Below are positions 41,601 to 50,022 of a DNA stretch of 64,000 nt, piece after piece. Source of the DNA: Deltaproteobacteria bacterium (GTDB lineage Bacteria; Myxococcota_A; Polyangia; Polyangiales; Ga0077539); assembly GCA_016218725.1 (NCBI GenBank), contig JACRDB010000143.1:1-64000 (forward strand), in the 5' to 3' direction. Below the pieces are notes generated by a model. It was not told the origin of the DNA and made no database searches. It worked only from the letters and a program-made list of their open reading frames with translations. The first letter of the stretch is position 1. Each line of letters opens with the position of its first letter. A program made the position numbers and the translations under genes.

Positions 41601-41746
41601 CCCCTCCCCTGGCCCTCCGCGGGGTCTTCGGCCCCCGGCCCGAGGACCTCGTCCCGGGCGAGGACCCCACCCTCACCGAGGAGCGCCTGCCCGTTCCAAT
41701 TCTCGACCCCACCCAGCTCCCCAGCGATTGCCGGGGACGCCCATGA
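38663..41746 (+). CDS. Beta-helix lipoprotein, tandem paralog 1
   Basis: 1027 residues from ATG MGTSERSLRVCSALAALLCGC, giving a lipobox Cys (a TTG upstream is less likely). All four paralogs share a Cys-rich head of about 170 residues (WECPPEWVPHRLGGCGPAV, GVCTGLDLTRPRPVPYADGG, IPSCPAPWRRLEDGTCEPVFPDTC). They then share a DUF1565-like entry (GTPDGTEASPYPTISRALE, RIAPGTYRENLTL). About fifteen beta-helix rungs follow of the form LTDCIVRDTL...GGGLFA...GG.V.ALRTL..GNR.AGA, and a conserved tail (GFRRYLLRGTSVVTPPL). No catalytic residues are evident, so an adhesin or carbohydrate-binding surface protein is likely. The gene ends in ATGA, coupling it to paralog 2. Confidence 0.85.
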   Translation: MGTSERSLRVCSALAALLCGCAEEPTAPRAIPRWECPPEWVPHRLGGCGPAVLLCRPDGGAQEGVCTGLDLTRPRPVPYADGGAGSTFYLLPDGGIGGAWPEALPELAEVSAGTLAPPEDFAPTAGIPSCPAPWRRLEDGTCEPVFPDTCAPGQRYPDLGPTPKGTTTLHVGQGAIGTPDGTEASPYPTISRALEAANGPVRVRIAPGTYRENLTLDGEVTLAGCRRRVTLEGTDPSRPTLYAAQRGARVEVVGLTLRGNNVGVIAEAGARVLLRSVDVLDTVEGGILAVGTGAAAEARTRIEAEDTMVQGTREVSNGGSGVSALEGGEVSIIRTLLSANAIAAVTAVGFGDDGAPARVTVTDSVVRDTRASDRTGVGGTALVSLDGGQVSALRTLIHGSRGVAVAAAEHRGASPPARVNLTDCIVRGTLSDPAGFGGCGLFALDGGVISARQTMLRSNRYAGALAAGQSPDGGASRVELTECIVRDTLPRQRDQANGSGLLAYQGGTLTAVRSLLVGNRNAGALSSRRSLDASRVPSRLELRSCVVRDTLPRMPGLPGGFGVLSTEGAVLTATGTLVLGNHDVGAMSDGEGSARVPSRVELTGCVFRGTLPQQGTLGFGHGLTAQNGAFLSAAGTLVADNHTAGVFSRDVGAGGSASRVELTGCVVRDTLPRARDRAAGYGAAAERGGSLSASGSLFLRNRTGGVGAFGATEDSELPSRATLDRCQVFDSLPQESDLLAGIGLFAQSGAEVFAARSIFHGNRHCAVASDGADARGRTARLRITDCVVRDTAAGPRFGGLALGVVRGGHIDATRVLAQGGREGGAMASGEGSSMTLEDLLVLDITPVDRRGGFGVASASGAAVTLRRVGLVGTHGAALASLSATFLAGPSQRARMDVVDAFVQRVGLASIDFDACDRSRPAGARRAYGAYVSSGSTMHLTRATLLDGEVAVASFGGAFTWTDGAVDGFRRYLLRGTSVVTPPLALRGVFGPRPEDLVPGEDPTLTEERLPVPILDPTQLPSDCRGRP
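39170..39205 (+). repeat. Conserved rare-codon block, copy 1
   Basis: A 36-base stretch at the junction of the Cys-rich head and the beta-helix reads HVGQGAIGTPDG. It uses CAT, GTA, GGT, CAA and ATA, codons otherwise scarce in these GC-rich genes. The same DNA recurs in the three following paralogs at 42241, 45126 and 48152. Confidence 0.7.
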
Positions 41747-44622
41747 CCACCGCATGGCCTCGCGCGCTCCTCGCAGCGGTGGCCCTGGCCGCCTGCGCTG
41801 AAGAGCCCGCCCCGCCCCGCGCGATCCCACGGTGGGAGTGCCCCCCGGAGTGGGTGCCCCACCGCCTCGGAGGCTGCGGCCCCGCGGTGGTGCTCTGCCG
41901 CCCCGACGGCGGCGCCCAGGAGGGCGTGTGTTCGGGCCTTGACCTCACGCGCCCGCGCCCCGTCCCGTACGCCGACGGCGGCGCGGGCGCGACGTTCTAC
42001 CTCCTCCCGGACGGGGGTATCGGGGGCGCCTGGCCCGAGGCCCTGCCTACAAACAACCCCCAGGAGCCAGAGCGGGTGGCCCCCTCCGCGGAGTTCCTGC
42101 CCGAAGCTGGCATCCCCTCCTGCCCCGCCCGGTGGACGCGCCACAAGGACCTCACCTGCGAGCCTGTCTTTCCCGACGACTGCCCCGCCGGAGCGGCCTT
42201 TCCGGACCTCGGGGCGCTGCCCTCGGGCGAACGAGTCTTACATGTACGACAAGGTACGATAGAAACCCCCGATGGCTCGGAGGGTGCGCCCTACGCGACG
42301 ATTGCGCGCGCTCTCGCGGCGGTGGTGGGGGAGACCTGGGTGCGCGTGGCGCCGGGGGACTACCGAGAGAACCTCACGCTGGCGGGCAACGTGCACCTGG
42401 TGGGCTGCCGTCACCGAACGACCGTGGAGTCCGTGGATGCGTCGCGACCAACGGTGCTCGCGTCGCAGCCCGGGACCGTGGCGGAGCTTCGGGGCCTGAC
42501 GGTCCAGGGCGGCGGCGTCGCCGTGGAGGTGCAGAGCGGCGCGCAGCTGCTGCTCCAGAGCGCGGACCTCCGGGACAACCACACGGTGGGCGTGTACGCC
42601 CGGCACACCCAGGCGCTCCTGGCGAGGCCTCGGGTGACGCTGCGAGAGGTCTCCATCGCGGGCACCCGGACCCGCCCTGGGGATGGCGTCGGAGGCGTCG
42701 GGATCAGCGCCCAGGGGGGCGCGACGGTGCTCGTCGAGCGCTCCCTGGTGCGGGCCACGCAGGGCGTCGGGGTCTTCGCCTCGGGCGCGGACGCGCGGGG
42801 CACCGCCTCCCGCGTCGAGCTCACCGACTGCGTGCTGCGGGGCGCCTCGCCGCCGATGGGGTCCCGCGCGCCGGGTTATGGCCTGAGCGCCCAGGGGGGC
42901 GGCGAGGTCCTCGCGCTCCGGGTGCTCGTCGCGGGCTACCGCGAGGCCGGAGCGCACGCCCAGGGCGCGTCTCCGCGCGGCGCTCCGTCGCGGATGACGC
43001 TGACGGACAGCGTGGTGAGAGACACCGAAGCGAGCGCCGGGCAGGGCGGCGTCGGCGTCGCGGCGCTCGGCGGAGGGACCGTCCTCGCCATGCGCACGCT
43101 GGTGCTCGGGAACCGCGAGGCCGGGGCCTTCGCGAGCGGGTCCGGCGGAGCCGGGGGGCGCTCCACGGTGACGCTCACCGGGTGCGTCGTGGCCGACACC
43201 CGCCCCTCCGCCACGGACGGGCGCTTCGGCTACGGCCTGCGCGCCGAGGCCGGCGGCGTCGTGGCCGCTGCCAGCTGCGCCCTGCGCGGCAACCGTGACG
43301 TCGGCGCCCTGGCCCTCGGGAGCGGCCCGGACGGGACCAGGTCGAGGATACTCCTGGCCGTGTGCGTCGTGCGGGACACGCAGCCCAGAAGCGCGGACCG
43401 AAGCCTCGGTGTCGGGGTCAGCGCCCAGGGCGGCGGCCAGGTGTTCGCCACGGGCGCGCTCTTCCTCGGAAACCACGAGGCCGGGGTCTTCGCCCGCGGC
43501 GAGGACCCCGCGGGGGTCGCGTCCCGGGTGGACCTCCTCGGGTGCACGGTGCGAGGCACGCTCCCGCGGGCGAGCGACCTCCAGGCGGGCTACGGCGCGA
43601 GCGCCGAGCTGGGCGGCGTGCTCGTCGCGCAGGACTCCCTCTTCGACGGCAACCGGGACGTGGCGGTGGCCTCCTCGGGCGTCGCCGGAGAGCGCCCGTC
43701 GCGGGTAGAGCTACGAAGCTGCGTCGTGCGCGGCACGCTCCCCCTCGCGAGCTCCGAGCGCCGGGGCTACGGCCTGGTCGCCGTCGATGGCGCGGAGCTC
43801 GCGGCGGTCCGGACGCTGGTGGAGGAGAACCGCGCGGTGGGCGTCGCGGTCTCCGGCACCGCGCCCGGCGTGGGTGGGTCGAGGGTGACCCTGACCGACA
43901 GCGCGGTGCGGGACACACAGGACCCGGCCTTCGGGATAGGGATCGCCGTGGTCGGCGGAGCGAGGCTGGAGGCCACACGGGTCCTGGTCAGCCGCAGCCG
44001 CACCGGCGCGGTGCTCGCCGCGGGGGTCGGCACCACCCTCGCGCTGGACGACCTCTTCGTGTCCGAGACGGCGCCGCCGGACGGCCGCGGGGGCGTCGGG
44101 CTCGCGCTGTCCGGTGGCGCCAGGGGCGAGGCGCGGCGCCTGGTGCTCCTCGGCACCCACGCCGCGGCGCTCGCGCTGATACCCGGCAGCGCCCTCCGGA
44201 GCCCCGTCGGCGGCGCGCAGCTGGAGGTGTGGGACGCCTTCGTCCGGCGCGTCGGTCCTGGCACCCTGGACTTCGACGCATGCCGCCCGGGCCAGCGCGT
44301 AGGACCTCTCCGCGCCTACGGCGCCTACGTCGCGTCGTCGTCCACGCTGGCGCTCCACCGCGCGCTCCTCTTCGACGGCGCGACGGCCGTCGCAGCCCAG
44401 GGCGGCGCTGTCCTCTGGCGCGACGGGGTCGCCGCGGGCTTCGCGCGCTATTTCGTCCGGGGCTCCTCCCTGGTGACCGCCCCTCCGGACCTCCTTCATG
44501 TCGCCACGCCGACCCCCGAGGACCTCCTCCTGCGCGACGACCCGACCCTACCCAACGAGAGCCTCCCGGAGCCCGTCCTCGACCCGGAGCGAGGGCCCCT
44601 GGAGTGCAGGCCGTCGTCATGA
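41743..44622 (+). CDS. Beta-helix lipoprotein, tandem paralog 2
   Basis: 959 residues. The ATG overlaps the stop of paralog 1 (ATGA), and the signal MTTAWPRALLAAVALAAC gives a lipobox. The Cys-rich head is the shared one, but after AWPEALP it has its own insert (NNPQEPERVAPSAEFLPEAG). The helix part has rungs such as VRDTEASAGQGGVGVAALGGGTVLAMRTLVLGNREAGAFASG in pieces. It is more Arg/Gly-rich than paralogs 1 and 3 and diverges along its whole middle. The tail (GFARYFVRGSSLVTAPPDL) is a distant version of the shared one. It ends in ATGA, overlapping paralog 3. Role as for paralog 1, and the divergence suggests a different ligand. Confidence 0.85.
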   Translation: MTTAWPRALLAAVALAACAEEPAPPRAIPRWECPPEWVPHRLGGCGPAVVLCRPDGGAQEGVCSGLDLTRPRPVPYADGGAGATFYLLPDGGIGGAWPEALPTNNPQEPERVAPSAEFLPEAGIPSCPARWTRHKDLTCEPVFPDDCPAGAAFPDLGALPSGERVLHVRQGTIETPDGSEGAPYATIARALAAVVGETWVRVAPGDYRENLTLAGNVHLVGCRHRTTVESVDASRPTVLASQPGTVAELRGLTVQGGGVAVEVQSGAQLLLQSADLRDNHTVGVYARHTQALLARPRVTLREVSIAGTRTRPGDGVGGVGISAQGGATVLVERSLVRATQGVGVFASGADARGTASRVELTDCVLRGASPPMGSRAPGYGLSAQGGGEVLALRVLVAGYREAGAHAQGASPRGAPSRMTLTDSVVRDTEASAGQGGVGVAALGGGTVLAMRTLVLGNREAGAFASGSGGAGGRSTVTLTGCVVADTRPSATDGRFGYGLRAEAGGVVAAASCALRGNRDVGALALGSGPDGTRSRILLAVCVVRDTQPRSADRSLGVGVSAQGGGQVFATGALFLGNHEAGVFARGEDPAGVASRVDLLGCTVRGTLPRASDLQAGYGASAELGGVLVAQDSLFDGNRDVAVASSGVAGERPSRVELRSCVVRGTLPLASSERRGYGLVAVDGAELAAVRTLVEENRAVGVAVSGTAPGVGGSRVTLTDSAVRDTQDPAFGIGIAVVGGARLEATRVLVSRSRTGAVLAAGVGTTLALDDLFVSETAPPDGRGGVGLALSGGARGEARRLVLLGTHAAALALIPGSALRSPVGGAQLEVWDAFVRRVGPGTLDFDACRPGQRVGPLRAYGAYVASSSTLALHRALLFDGATAVAAQGGAVLWRDGVAAGFARYFVRGSSLVTAPPDLLHVATPTPEDLLLRDDPTLPNESLPEPVLDPERGPLECRPSS
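42241..42276 (+). repeat. Conserved rare-codon block, copy 2
   Basis: CATGTACGACAAGGTACGAT and the bases after it encode HVRQGTIETPDG. This is the most diverged copy in amino acids, yet it keeps the AT-rich codon choice. Confidence 0.65.
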
Positions 44623-47600
44623 AGCGAGCATGCGCCGTCCTCTCTGCCTGGATCCTCGCAGCGATGGCCCTTTGTGGCTGCGCCGAGGAGCCCGCCCCTC
44701 CCCGCACGATCCCGCGGTGGGAGTGCCCCCCGGAGTGGGTGCCCCACCGCCTCGGAGGCTGCGGCCCCGCGGTGGTGCTCTGCCGCCCAGGCGGCGGCGG
44801 CGCGGAGGGCGTGTGTTCGGGCCTTGACCTCACGCGCCCGCGCCCCGTCCCGTACGCCGACGGCGGCGCGGGCGCGACGTTCTACCTCCTCCCGGACGGG
44901 GGTATCGGGGGCGCCTGGCCCGAGGCCCTGCCGGAGCTCGCGGAGGTGAGCGCTGGCACGCTGGCGCCGCCCGAGGACTTCGCCCCGACGGCGGGGATCC
45001 CCTCGTGCCCCGCACCCTGGAGGCGCCTGGAGGACGGCACCTGCGAGCCCGTCTTCCCCGACACCTGCGCCCCGGGGCAGCGCTACCCGGACCTCGGACC
45101 AACCCCCGAAGGCACCACAACCCTCCATGTACGTCAAGGTGCGATAGGAACCCCCGATGGCACGGAGGCTTCGCCCTATCCAACGATTTCGCGTGCGCTG
45201 GAGTCGGCGGACGGACCCGTGAGGGTGCGCATCGCGCCGGGGACCTATCGCGAGAACCTCACTCTCGACGGCGAGGTCACCCTCGCGGGCTGTCGCCGTC
45301 GGGTGACGCTGGAGGGCACGGACCCGTCGAGGCCCACGCTCTACACGGCGCAGCGCGGGGCGAGGGCGGAGGTCCGCGGCCTGACGCTCCGCGGAAACAG
45401 CGCCGGTGTGATCGCGGAGGCTGGCGCGCACGCCCTCCTGCGCGGCGTTGACATCGTCGAGACCGTTGAAGCGGGGATCCTGGCCGTCGGCACCGGCACC
45501 TCCGCGGAGGCGCGCACCCGCGTCGAGGCGGAAGACACGACGATCCAGGGAACGCGACCAAGGGAGACCACCCATGCTGGCGTCGGGGTAGGCGCCTACG
45601 AGGGTGGCGAGGTGGCCATCGCCCGGTCTCTCCTAGCGGCCAATGCCATCGTCGCGGTCGGCGCGGTCGGCCTTGGTCCCGCTGGGGCGCCAGCCAGGGT
45701 GACGGTCACCGACTGCGTGGTCCAGGGTACGCTGCCCTCCGAGCGCTCGGGGCTTGGAGGCACCGCCCTGGATGCCTCGGATGGCGGTCAGGTGATCGCC
45801 GTCCGGGCGCTGGTCCAGGGTAATCGCGGCGCGGCGGTGCACGCGGTGGAGCGGCGCGGCGCTTCGCCGCCGGCGCGGGTGGACCTCACCGACTGCGTCG
45901 TGCGCGATACGCTCCCGGACCGCGATGGCGTTGGCGGCAGCGGGCTCTTCGCGCAAGGCGGCGGCTGCGTCTCGGCGCGGCGTACGGCGCTGCGTGGCAA
46001 CCGGTACGCAGGCGCCCTCTCCATGGGTCTGAGCCCGGGTGGCGAAGCGTCCCGCGTGGACCTCGCCGAGTGTGTGGTAGCGAGCACCCTGCCGCGCATG
46101 AGCACCCGCACAGGAGGGAGCGGTATCATGGCCTACCAGGGCGGCGTGGTCACCGCAAGCCGGTCGCTCATCGTCGGAAACCACGCCGCGGGCGTCCTCG
46201 CGAGTCGCAGGTCTCTGGATGCAGCTCGGAGACTCTCGCGCGTGGAGCTCTCCGACTGTGTCATCCGGGAGACGCTCCCGCCGGAGCCGGGACTACCCGG
46301 GGGCTTCGGGCTCCTCGCGGAGGACGGCGCCACCCTCCAGGCCACCGGGACGCTCGTCCTCCGGAATCACGACGTCGGGGCCCTCGCCCTGAATGTGAGC
46401 TCCGACGGCAGACCCGCGGTGCTGGAGCTCGACGGCTGCGTCGTGCGGGGCACCCTCTCGCGCCAGGGGGACCATTCGAACGGGCATGGCGTGGCAGCCC
46501 AGGGAGGCGCGCGCCTCTCCGCGCGACGGAGCCTGGTGGCGGACAACCGCAGCGCAGGGGCCTTCTCCGTCGGCATCGGGGGCATGGGGGTCGCCTCCCA
46601 CGTCGAGCTCGAGGGTTGCGAGGTGCGCGCCACGCTGCCGCGCGAGAGCGACGGCCGTGGGGGCTACGGCGCCGCCGCGGAGCGGGGCGGTGCCATTGTG
46701 GCGAGCCGATCGCTCTTCCGGCGCAATCGCGCCTTTGGCGTCGGTGCCCTTGGTGTCGCCGCGGACTCCGGGCTCCCCTCGCGCGCGGCGCTCGACGACT
46801 GCCAGATCCTCGACTCGCTCCCGCAGGAGAGCGACGGCATCGGGGGCGTTGGTTTGACCGTGAACGACGGCGCCGAGGCGCTGGTGACGCGCTCCCTCTT
46901 CCAGGGCAACCGCATGGTCGGCGTGGGTGCGGACGGCGCGCTCGGCGAGGGGCGCGCCGCGCGGGCTCGCCTCCTGGACTGCGCGATCCGGGACACCTCC
47001 GCGTCGCGGATCTCCGGCGGCATCGCGCTGGGTGTCGTCCGAGGCGGGCACCTCGACGCCACGCGCGTGCTCGCCAGCGGGAGCCGCGAGGGCGGCGCCA
47101 TGGCTTCGGGCGAAGGGTCCGTGATGACCCTGGAGGATGTATGGGTGCTTGACAACACCCCGGTGAACCGCCGGGGCGGCTTCGGGGTCGCCTCCGCGAG
47201 CGGCGCCGCGGTGACCCTGCGGCGCGTCGGCGTCGTTGGGACCCACGGCGCGGCGCTGGCGGCGCTGTCGATCACCTTCCTGGTGGGGCCGTCCCAGCGC
47301 GCGCGGATGGATGTGGAAGACGCCTTCGTCCAGCGCGTGGGCCCGTCGTCCATTGACTTCGACGCCTGCGACCCGTCGCGCCCCGCGGGCGTGCAGCGCG
47401 CGTATGGCGCGTACGTCTCCTCTGGATCCCGCATGAACCTCGTGCGGGTGGTGTTGTTCGACGGCGAGGTGGCGGTGGCGTCCTTCGGCGGCGCCTTCTC
47501 CTGGACCGACGGGGCCGCGGAGGGCTTCCGACGCTACCTCCTCCGAGGCACCTCCGTGGTCACCCCTCCCCTGGCGCTCCGGGGTGTCTTCGGCCCACGC

Positions 47601-47708
47601 CCCGAGGACCTCGTCCCGGGCGAAGACCCCACCCTCACCGAGGAGCGCCTGCCCGTACCCCTCCTCGATCCCACCCAGCTCCCGGGCGATTGCCGGGGAC
47701 GCCCATGA
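44619..47708 (+). CDS. Beta-helix lipoprotein, tandem paralog 3
   Basis: 1029 residues. The ATG overlaps the stop of paralog 2, signal MKRACAVLSAWILAAMALCGC. A much longer open frame upstream in the same phase is antisense-free shadow over paralog 2 and was not used. Head, DUF1565-like entry and tail are nearly identical to paralog 1 at DNA level over hundreds of bases, whereas the central rungs differ clearly (for example VQGTLPSERSGLGGTALDASDGG versus VRDTRASDRTGVGGTALVSLDGG). This mosaic pattern suggests gene conversion at the ends with diversification of the middle. It ends in ATGA, coupling to paralog 4. Confidence 0.85.
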   Translation: MKRACAVLSAWILAAMALCGCAEEPAPPRTIPRWECPPEWVPHRLGGCGPAVVLCRPGGGGAEGVCSGLDLTRPRPVPYADGGAGATFYLLPDGGIGGAWPEALPELAEVSAGTLAPPEDFAPTAGIPSCPAPWRRLEDGTCEPVFPDTCAPGQRYPDLGPTPEGTTTLHVRQGAIGTPDGTEASPYPTISRALESADGPVRVRIAPGTYRENLTLDGEVTLAGCRRRVTLEGTDPSRPTLYTAQRGARAEVRGLTLRGNSAGVIAEAGAHALLRGVDIVETVEAGILAVGTGTSAEARTRVEAEDTTIQGTRPRETTHAGVGVGAYEGGEVAIARSLLAANAIVAVGAVGLGPAGAPARVTVTDCVVQGTLPSERSGLGGTALDASDGGQVIAVRALVQGNRGAAVHAVERRGASPPARVDLTDCVVRDTLPDRDGVGGSGLFAQGGGCVSARRTALRGNRYAGALSMGLSPGGEASRVDLAECVVASTLPRMSTRTGGSGIMAYQGGVVTASRSLIVGNHAAGVLASRRSLDAARRLSRVELSDCVIRETLPPEPGLPGGFGLLAEDGATLQATGTLVLRNHDVGALALNVSSDGRPAVLELDGCVVRGTLSRQGDHSNGHGVAAQGGARLSARRSLVADNRSAGAFSVGIGGMGVASHVELEGCEVRATLPRESDGRGGYGAAAERGGAIVASRSLFRRNRAFGVGALGVAADSGLPSRAALDDCQILDSLPQESDGIGGVGLTVNDGAEALVTRSLFQGNRMVGVGADGALGEGRAARARLLDCAIRDTSASRISGGIALGVVRGGHLDATRVLASGSREGGAMASGEGSVMTLEDVWVLDNTPVNRRGGFGVASASGAAVTLRRVGVVGTHGAALAALSITFLVGPSQRARMDVEDAFVQRVGPSSIDFDACDPSRPAGVQRAYGAYVSSGSRMNLVRVVLFDGEVAVASFGGAFSWTDGAAEGFRRYLLRGTSVVTPPLALRGVFGPRPEDLVPGEDPTLTEERLPVPLLDPTQLPGDCRGRP
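45126..45161 (+). repeat. Conserved rare-codon block, copy 3
   Basis: CATGTACGTCAAGGTGCGAT and following bases, encoding HVRQGAIGTPDG. It is almost identical to copy 1 and shares its first 20 bases with copy 4. Confidence 0.7.
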
Positions 47709-49978
47709 CCGCCTCGTGGGGGTACACACTCCTCGCGGGGCTCGCCTTGTGCGGCTGCGCCGAGGAGCCCGCCGCGCCCCGCGCGATCTCTCGCTGGGAG
47801 TGCCCGGCGGAGTGGGTTCCCCACCAGCTCGGGGGCTGCGGCCCCGCGGTGGTGCTCTGCCGCCCTGGCGGCGGCGCCCAGGAGGGCGCGTGCGCAAACC
47901 TCGACCTCACGCGCCCGCGCCCCGTCCCGTACCCAGACGGCGGCGCGGGCTCCACCTTCTTCCTCCTCCCGGATGGCGCCGGGGGCGGCGCCTGGCCCGA
48001 GCCCGACACGGCGACCGTTGGCATCCAGTCGTGCCCGGAGCCCTGGAGGCGCCTGGAGGACTCCACCTGCGAGCCGGTGTTCCCGGACTCCTGCCCGGAA
48101 GGACAGCCCTGGCCCGACCTCGGCACGCTGCCCCCGGACGCGAGAGTCATACATGTACGTCAAGGTGCGATAAATTCTCCCGATGGCTCCGAGGAGGCGC
48201 CCTATCCAACGATTACGCGCGCCCTGGCGGTGTTGCGGAGCGAGGCCTGGGTGCGCGTGGCGCCCGGCACCTACCGCGAGAACCTCTCGCTCCAGGAGTC
48301 GGTGCACCTGGTGGGTTGCCGCCACCGGGTGACGCTGGTGGGAATCGACCGCGCGCTGCCGACGGTGCTGGTCGCGCAGCTCGGCGTGGAGGCGGAGCTC
48401 GTGGGGCTCACCATCCAGGGGGCCGGTCCCGGGGTGGTGGTGGAGAGCGGCGCGAGGGCCACCCTGCGCGGCGTGGACCTGGAGGGGAACGAGCTCGCCG
48501 CGGTGGTGGCGCGGCACACCGTCGGCTCGCGCGCCGTGCCCAGGGTCGAGCTCGACGGCTGCGTCGCGCGGGCGACCCGGCCGACGCCGGGCGACCAGGA
48601 GGGCGGCTTTGGCCTGGCTGCCCTCCACGGCGGAGCGGTGGTGGCCTCGCGCACGCTGGTAGACGGAAACCGCGACGTGGGCGTCTTTGCCAGCGGCGCG
48701 AGCCCCTCTCGGGAGGGCTCCCGCGTCGAGCTCCGGGACTGCGTGGTCCAGGGCACGCTCCCCCACGCAGGCACCGCCCAGGGGGGCTTCGGCCTCTTCG
48801 CCGAGGAGGGCGGCGTCGTCGTCGCCGCGAGGACCCTCCTCCAGGCGAACCGCAGCGCGGGGGCCTTCGCCGGCGGAGAAGGCCCGAGCGGGCCCTCACG
48901 CATCGAGCTCGAGGCCTGTTCGGTGCGGGACACCCTCGCGCGCCAGAGCGACCAGCGCCAGGGCTACGGCGCCGTGGCGCAAGCGGGCGCGACGCTGACG
49001 GCGGCGCGGACGGAGTTCCGCGGCAACCGGAGCGCGGGCGCGCTCAGCACCGGGACCGGCGCGGCGCCCTCGCGGGTGGAGCTCACCGAGTGCGTGGTGC
49101 GGGACACGCAGCTGTTGTCCACCTATCCCTTCGGCGGCGACGGCGTGAGCGCCCAGCGGGGCGGTGCCCTCGTCGCTGCCCGCTCGCTCCTCCTCGGGAA
49201 CCGCGGCGCCGGCGCCCTCTCGGCGACGGGGACCTCCGGAGGACCGACGGCAAGGCTGCACCTCGTCGAGTGCGCGGTGCGCGAGACCCGCGTCGCCCTG
49301 GTGGCGGTCCAGGGAGGGCGCCTCTCCGCGTCGAGGGTGCTGGTCACCCGCGCGACCGAGGGGAGCGTCATGGCCGCGGGCTTCGGCACCGCCATCGACC
49401 TGTCGGAGGTGATCGTCCAGGAGCCGGTGGCGACGGGATCCCGGGGGGCCCTGGGGCTCCTGCTCGCCGGCGGCGCGGAGGCCGAGGCGCGGCAGGTGGC
49501 CATCGTGGGCAGCCGCGGCGCAGCGCTGACCGTCCTCTCGGCCAGCAGGCTCCTCGGCGCGGGCCCCGGCGCGAGGCTGACGGCCCGGGACCTCTTCGTC
49601 CAGCGTGTCTCTCAGGGCTCCCTCGACTTCGATCCGTGCGACCCGGAGCGCGCCGTGGGGCCCGCCCGCGCCTACGGGCTCTACGTGGGCGTCGGAACCT
49701 CGGTGGCCTTCGAGCGGGCGCTCCTGCGCGACGGAGAGGTGGCGGTGGCTGTCTTTGGCGGGGCCTTCACCTGGACCGACGGGGCGCTCTCGGGCTTCCA
49801 GCGGTACCTCGTGCGCGGCACCTCCGTGGTGACGCCTCCCTTCGGGATCGAGCGCGTCGCGGGCCCCGGCGCCGCGGCGCTGGTCCCCGTCGAGGACCCC
49901 TCGCTCTCCGAGGAGCGCCTCACGGTGCCGGACCTCGACCCCGCGCAGCCGACGCCGACCTGCCGCGGCGGCCCCTGA
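47705..49978 (+). CDS. Beta-helix lipoprotein, tandem paralog 4
   Basis: 757 residues, the shortest of the four, with fewer helix rungs. The ATG overlaps the stop of paralog 3, signal MTASWGYTLLAGLALCGC. The Cys-rich head is kept (WECPAEWVPHQLGGCGPAVVLC) but shortened before IQSCPEPWRRLEDSTCEPVFPDSC. The DUF1565-like entry (DGSEEAPYPTITRALAVL) and tail (GFQRYLVRGTSVVTPPF) are present. It is followed after 44 bases by a Ser/Thr kinase gene, so the array and the kinase may be one transcript. Head Cys are conserved in all four, consistent with an oxidised extracytoplasmic domain. Confidence 0.85.
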   Translation: MTASWGYTLLAGLALCGCAEEPAAPRAISRWECPAEWVPHQLGGCGPAVVLCRPGGGAQEGACANLDLTRPRPVPYPDGGAGSTFFLLPDGAGGGAWPEPDTATVGIQSCPEPWRRLEDSTCEPVFPDSCPEGQPWPDLGTLPPDARVIHVRQGAINSPDGSEEAPYPTITRALAVLRSEAWVRVAPGTYRENLSLQESVHLVGCRHRVTLVGIDRALPTVLVAQLGVEAELVGLTIQGAGPGVVVESGARATLRGVDLEGNELAAVVARHTVGSRAVPRVELDGCVARATRPTPGDQEGGFGLAALHGGAVVASRTLVDGNRDVGVFASGASPSREGSRVELRDCVVQGTLPHAGTAQGGFGLFAEEGGVVVAARTLLQANRSAGAFAGGEGPSGPSRIELEACSVRDTLARQSDQRQGYGAVAQAGATLTAARTEFRGNRSAGALSTGTGAAPSRVELTECVVRDTQLLSTYPFGGDGVSAQRGGALVAARSLLLGNRGAGALSATGTSGGPTARLHLVECAVRETRVALVAVQGGRLSASRVLVTRATEGSVMAAGFGTAIDLSEVIVQEPVATGSRGALGLLLAGGAEAEARQVAIVGSRGAALTVLSASRLLGAGPGARLTARDLFVQRVSQGSLDFDPCDPERAVGPARAYGLYVGVGTSVAFERALLRDGEVAVAVFGGAFTWTDGALSGFQRYLVRGTSVVTPPFGIERVAGPGAAALVPVEDPSLSEERLTVPDLDPAQPTPTCRGGP
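48152..48187 (+). repeat. Conserved rare-codon block, copy 4
   Basis: CATGTACGTCAAGGTGCGAT then AAATTCTCC, encoding HVRQGAINSPDG. The first 20 bases are identical to copy 3 although the following bases differ. Confidence 0.7.
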
Positions 49979-50022
49979 GCGCTGCGCCGGGCGGCTTGTT
50001 CCACGCGAGCGGCCATGCCACG

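Noticed and set aside
43362..44618. Upstream in-frame extension of paralog 3 across paralog 2
   Set aside because: The extension is in the wrong frame for paralog 2 and lacks a signal; the ATG at 44619 gives a lipobox and the ATGA overlap.
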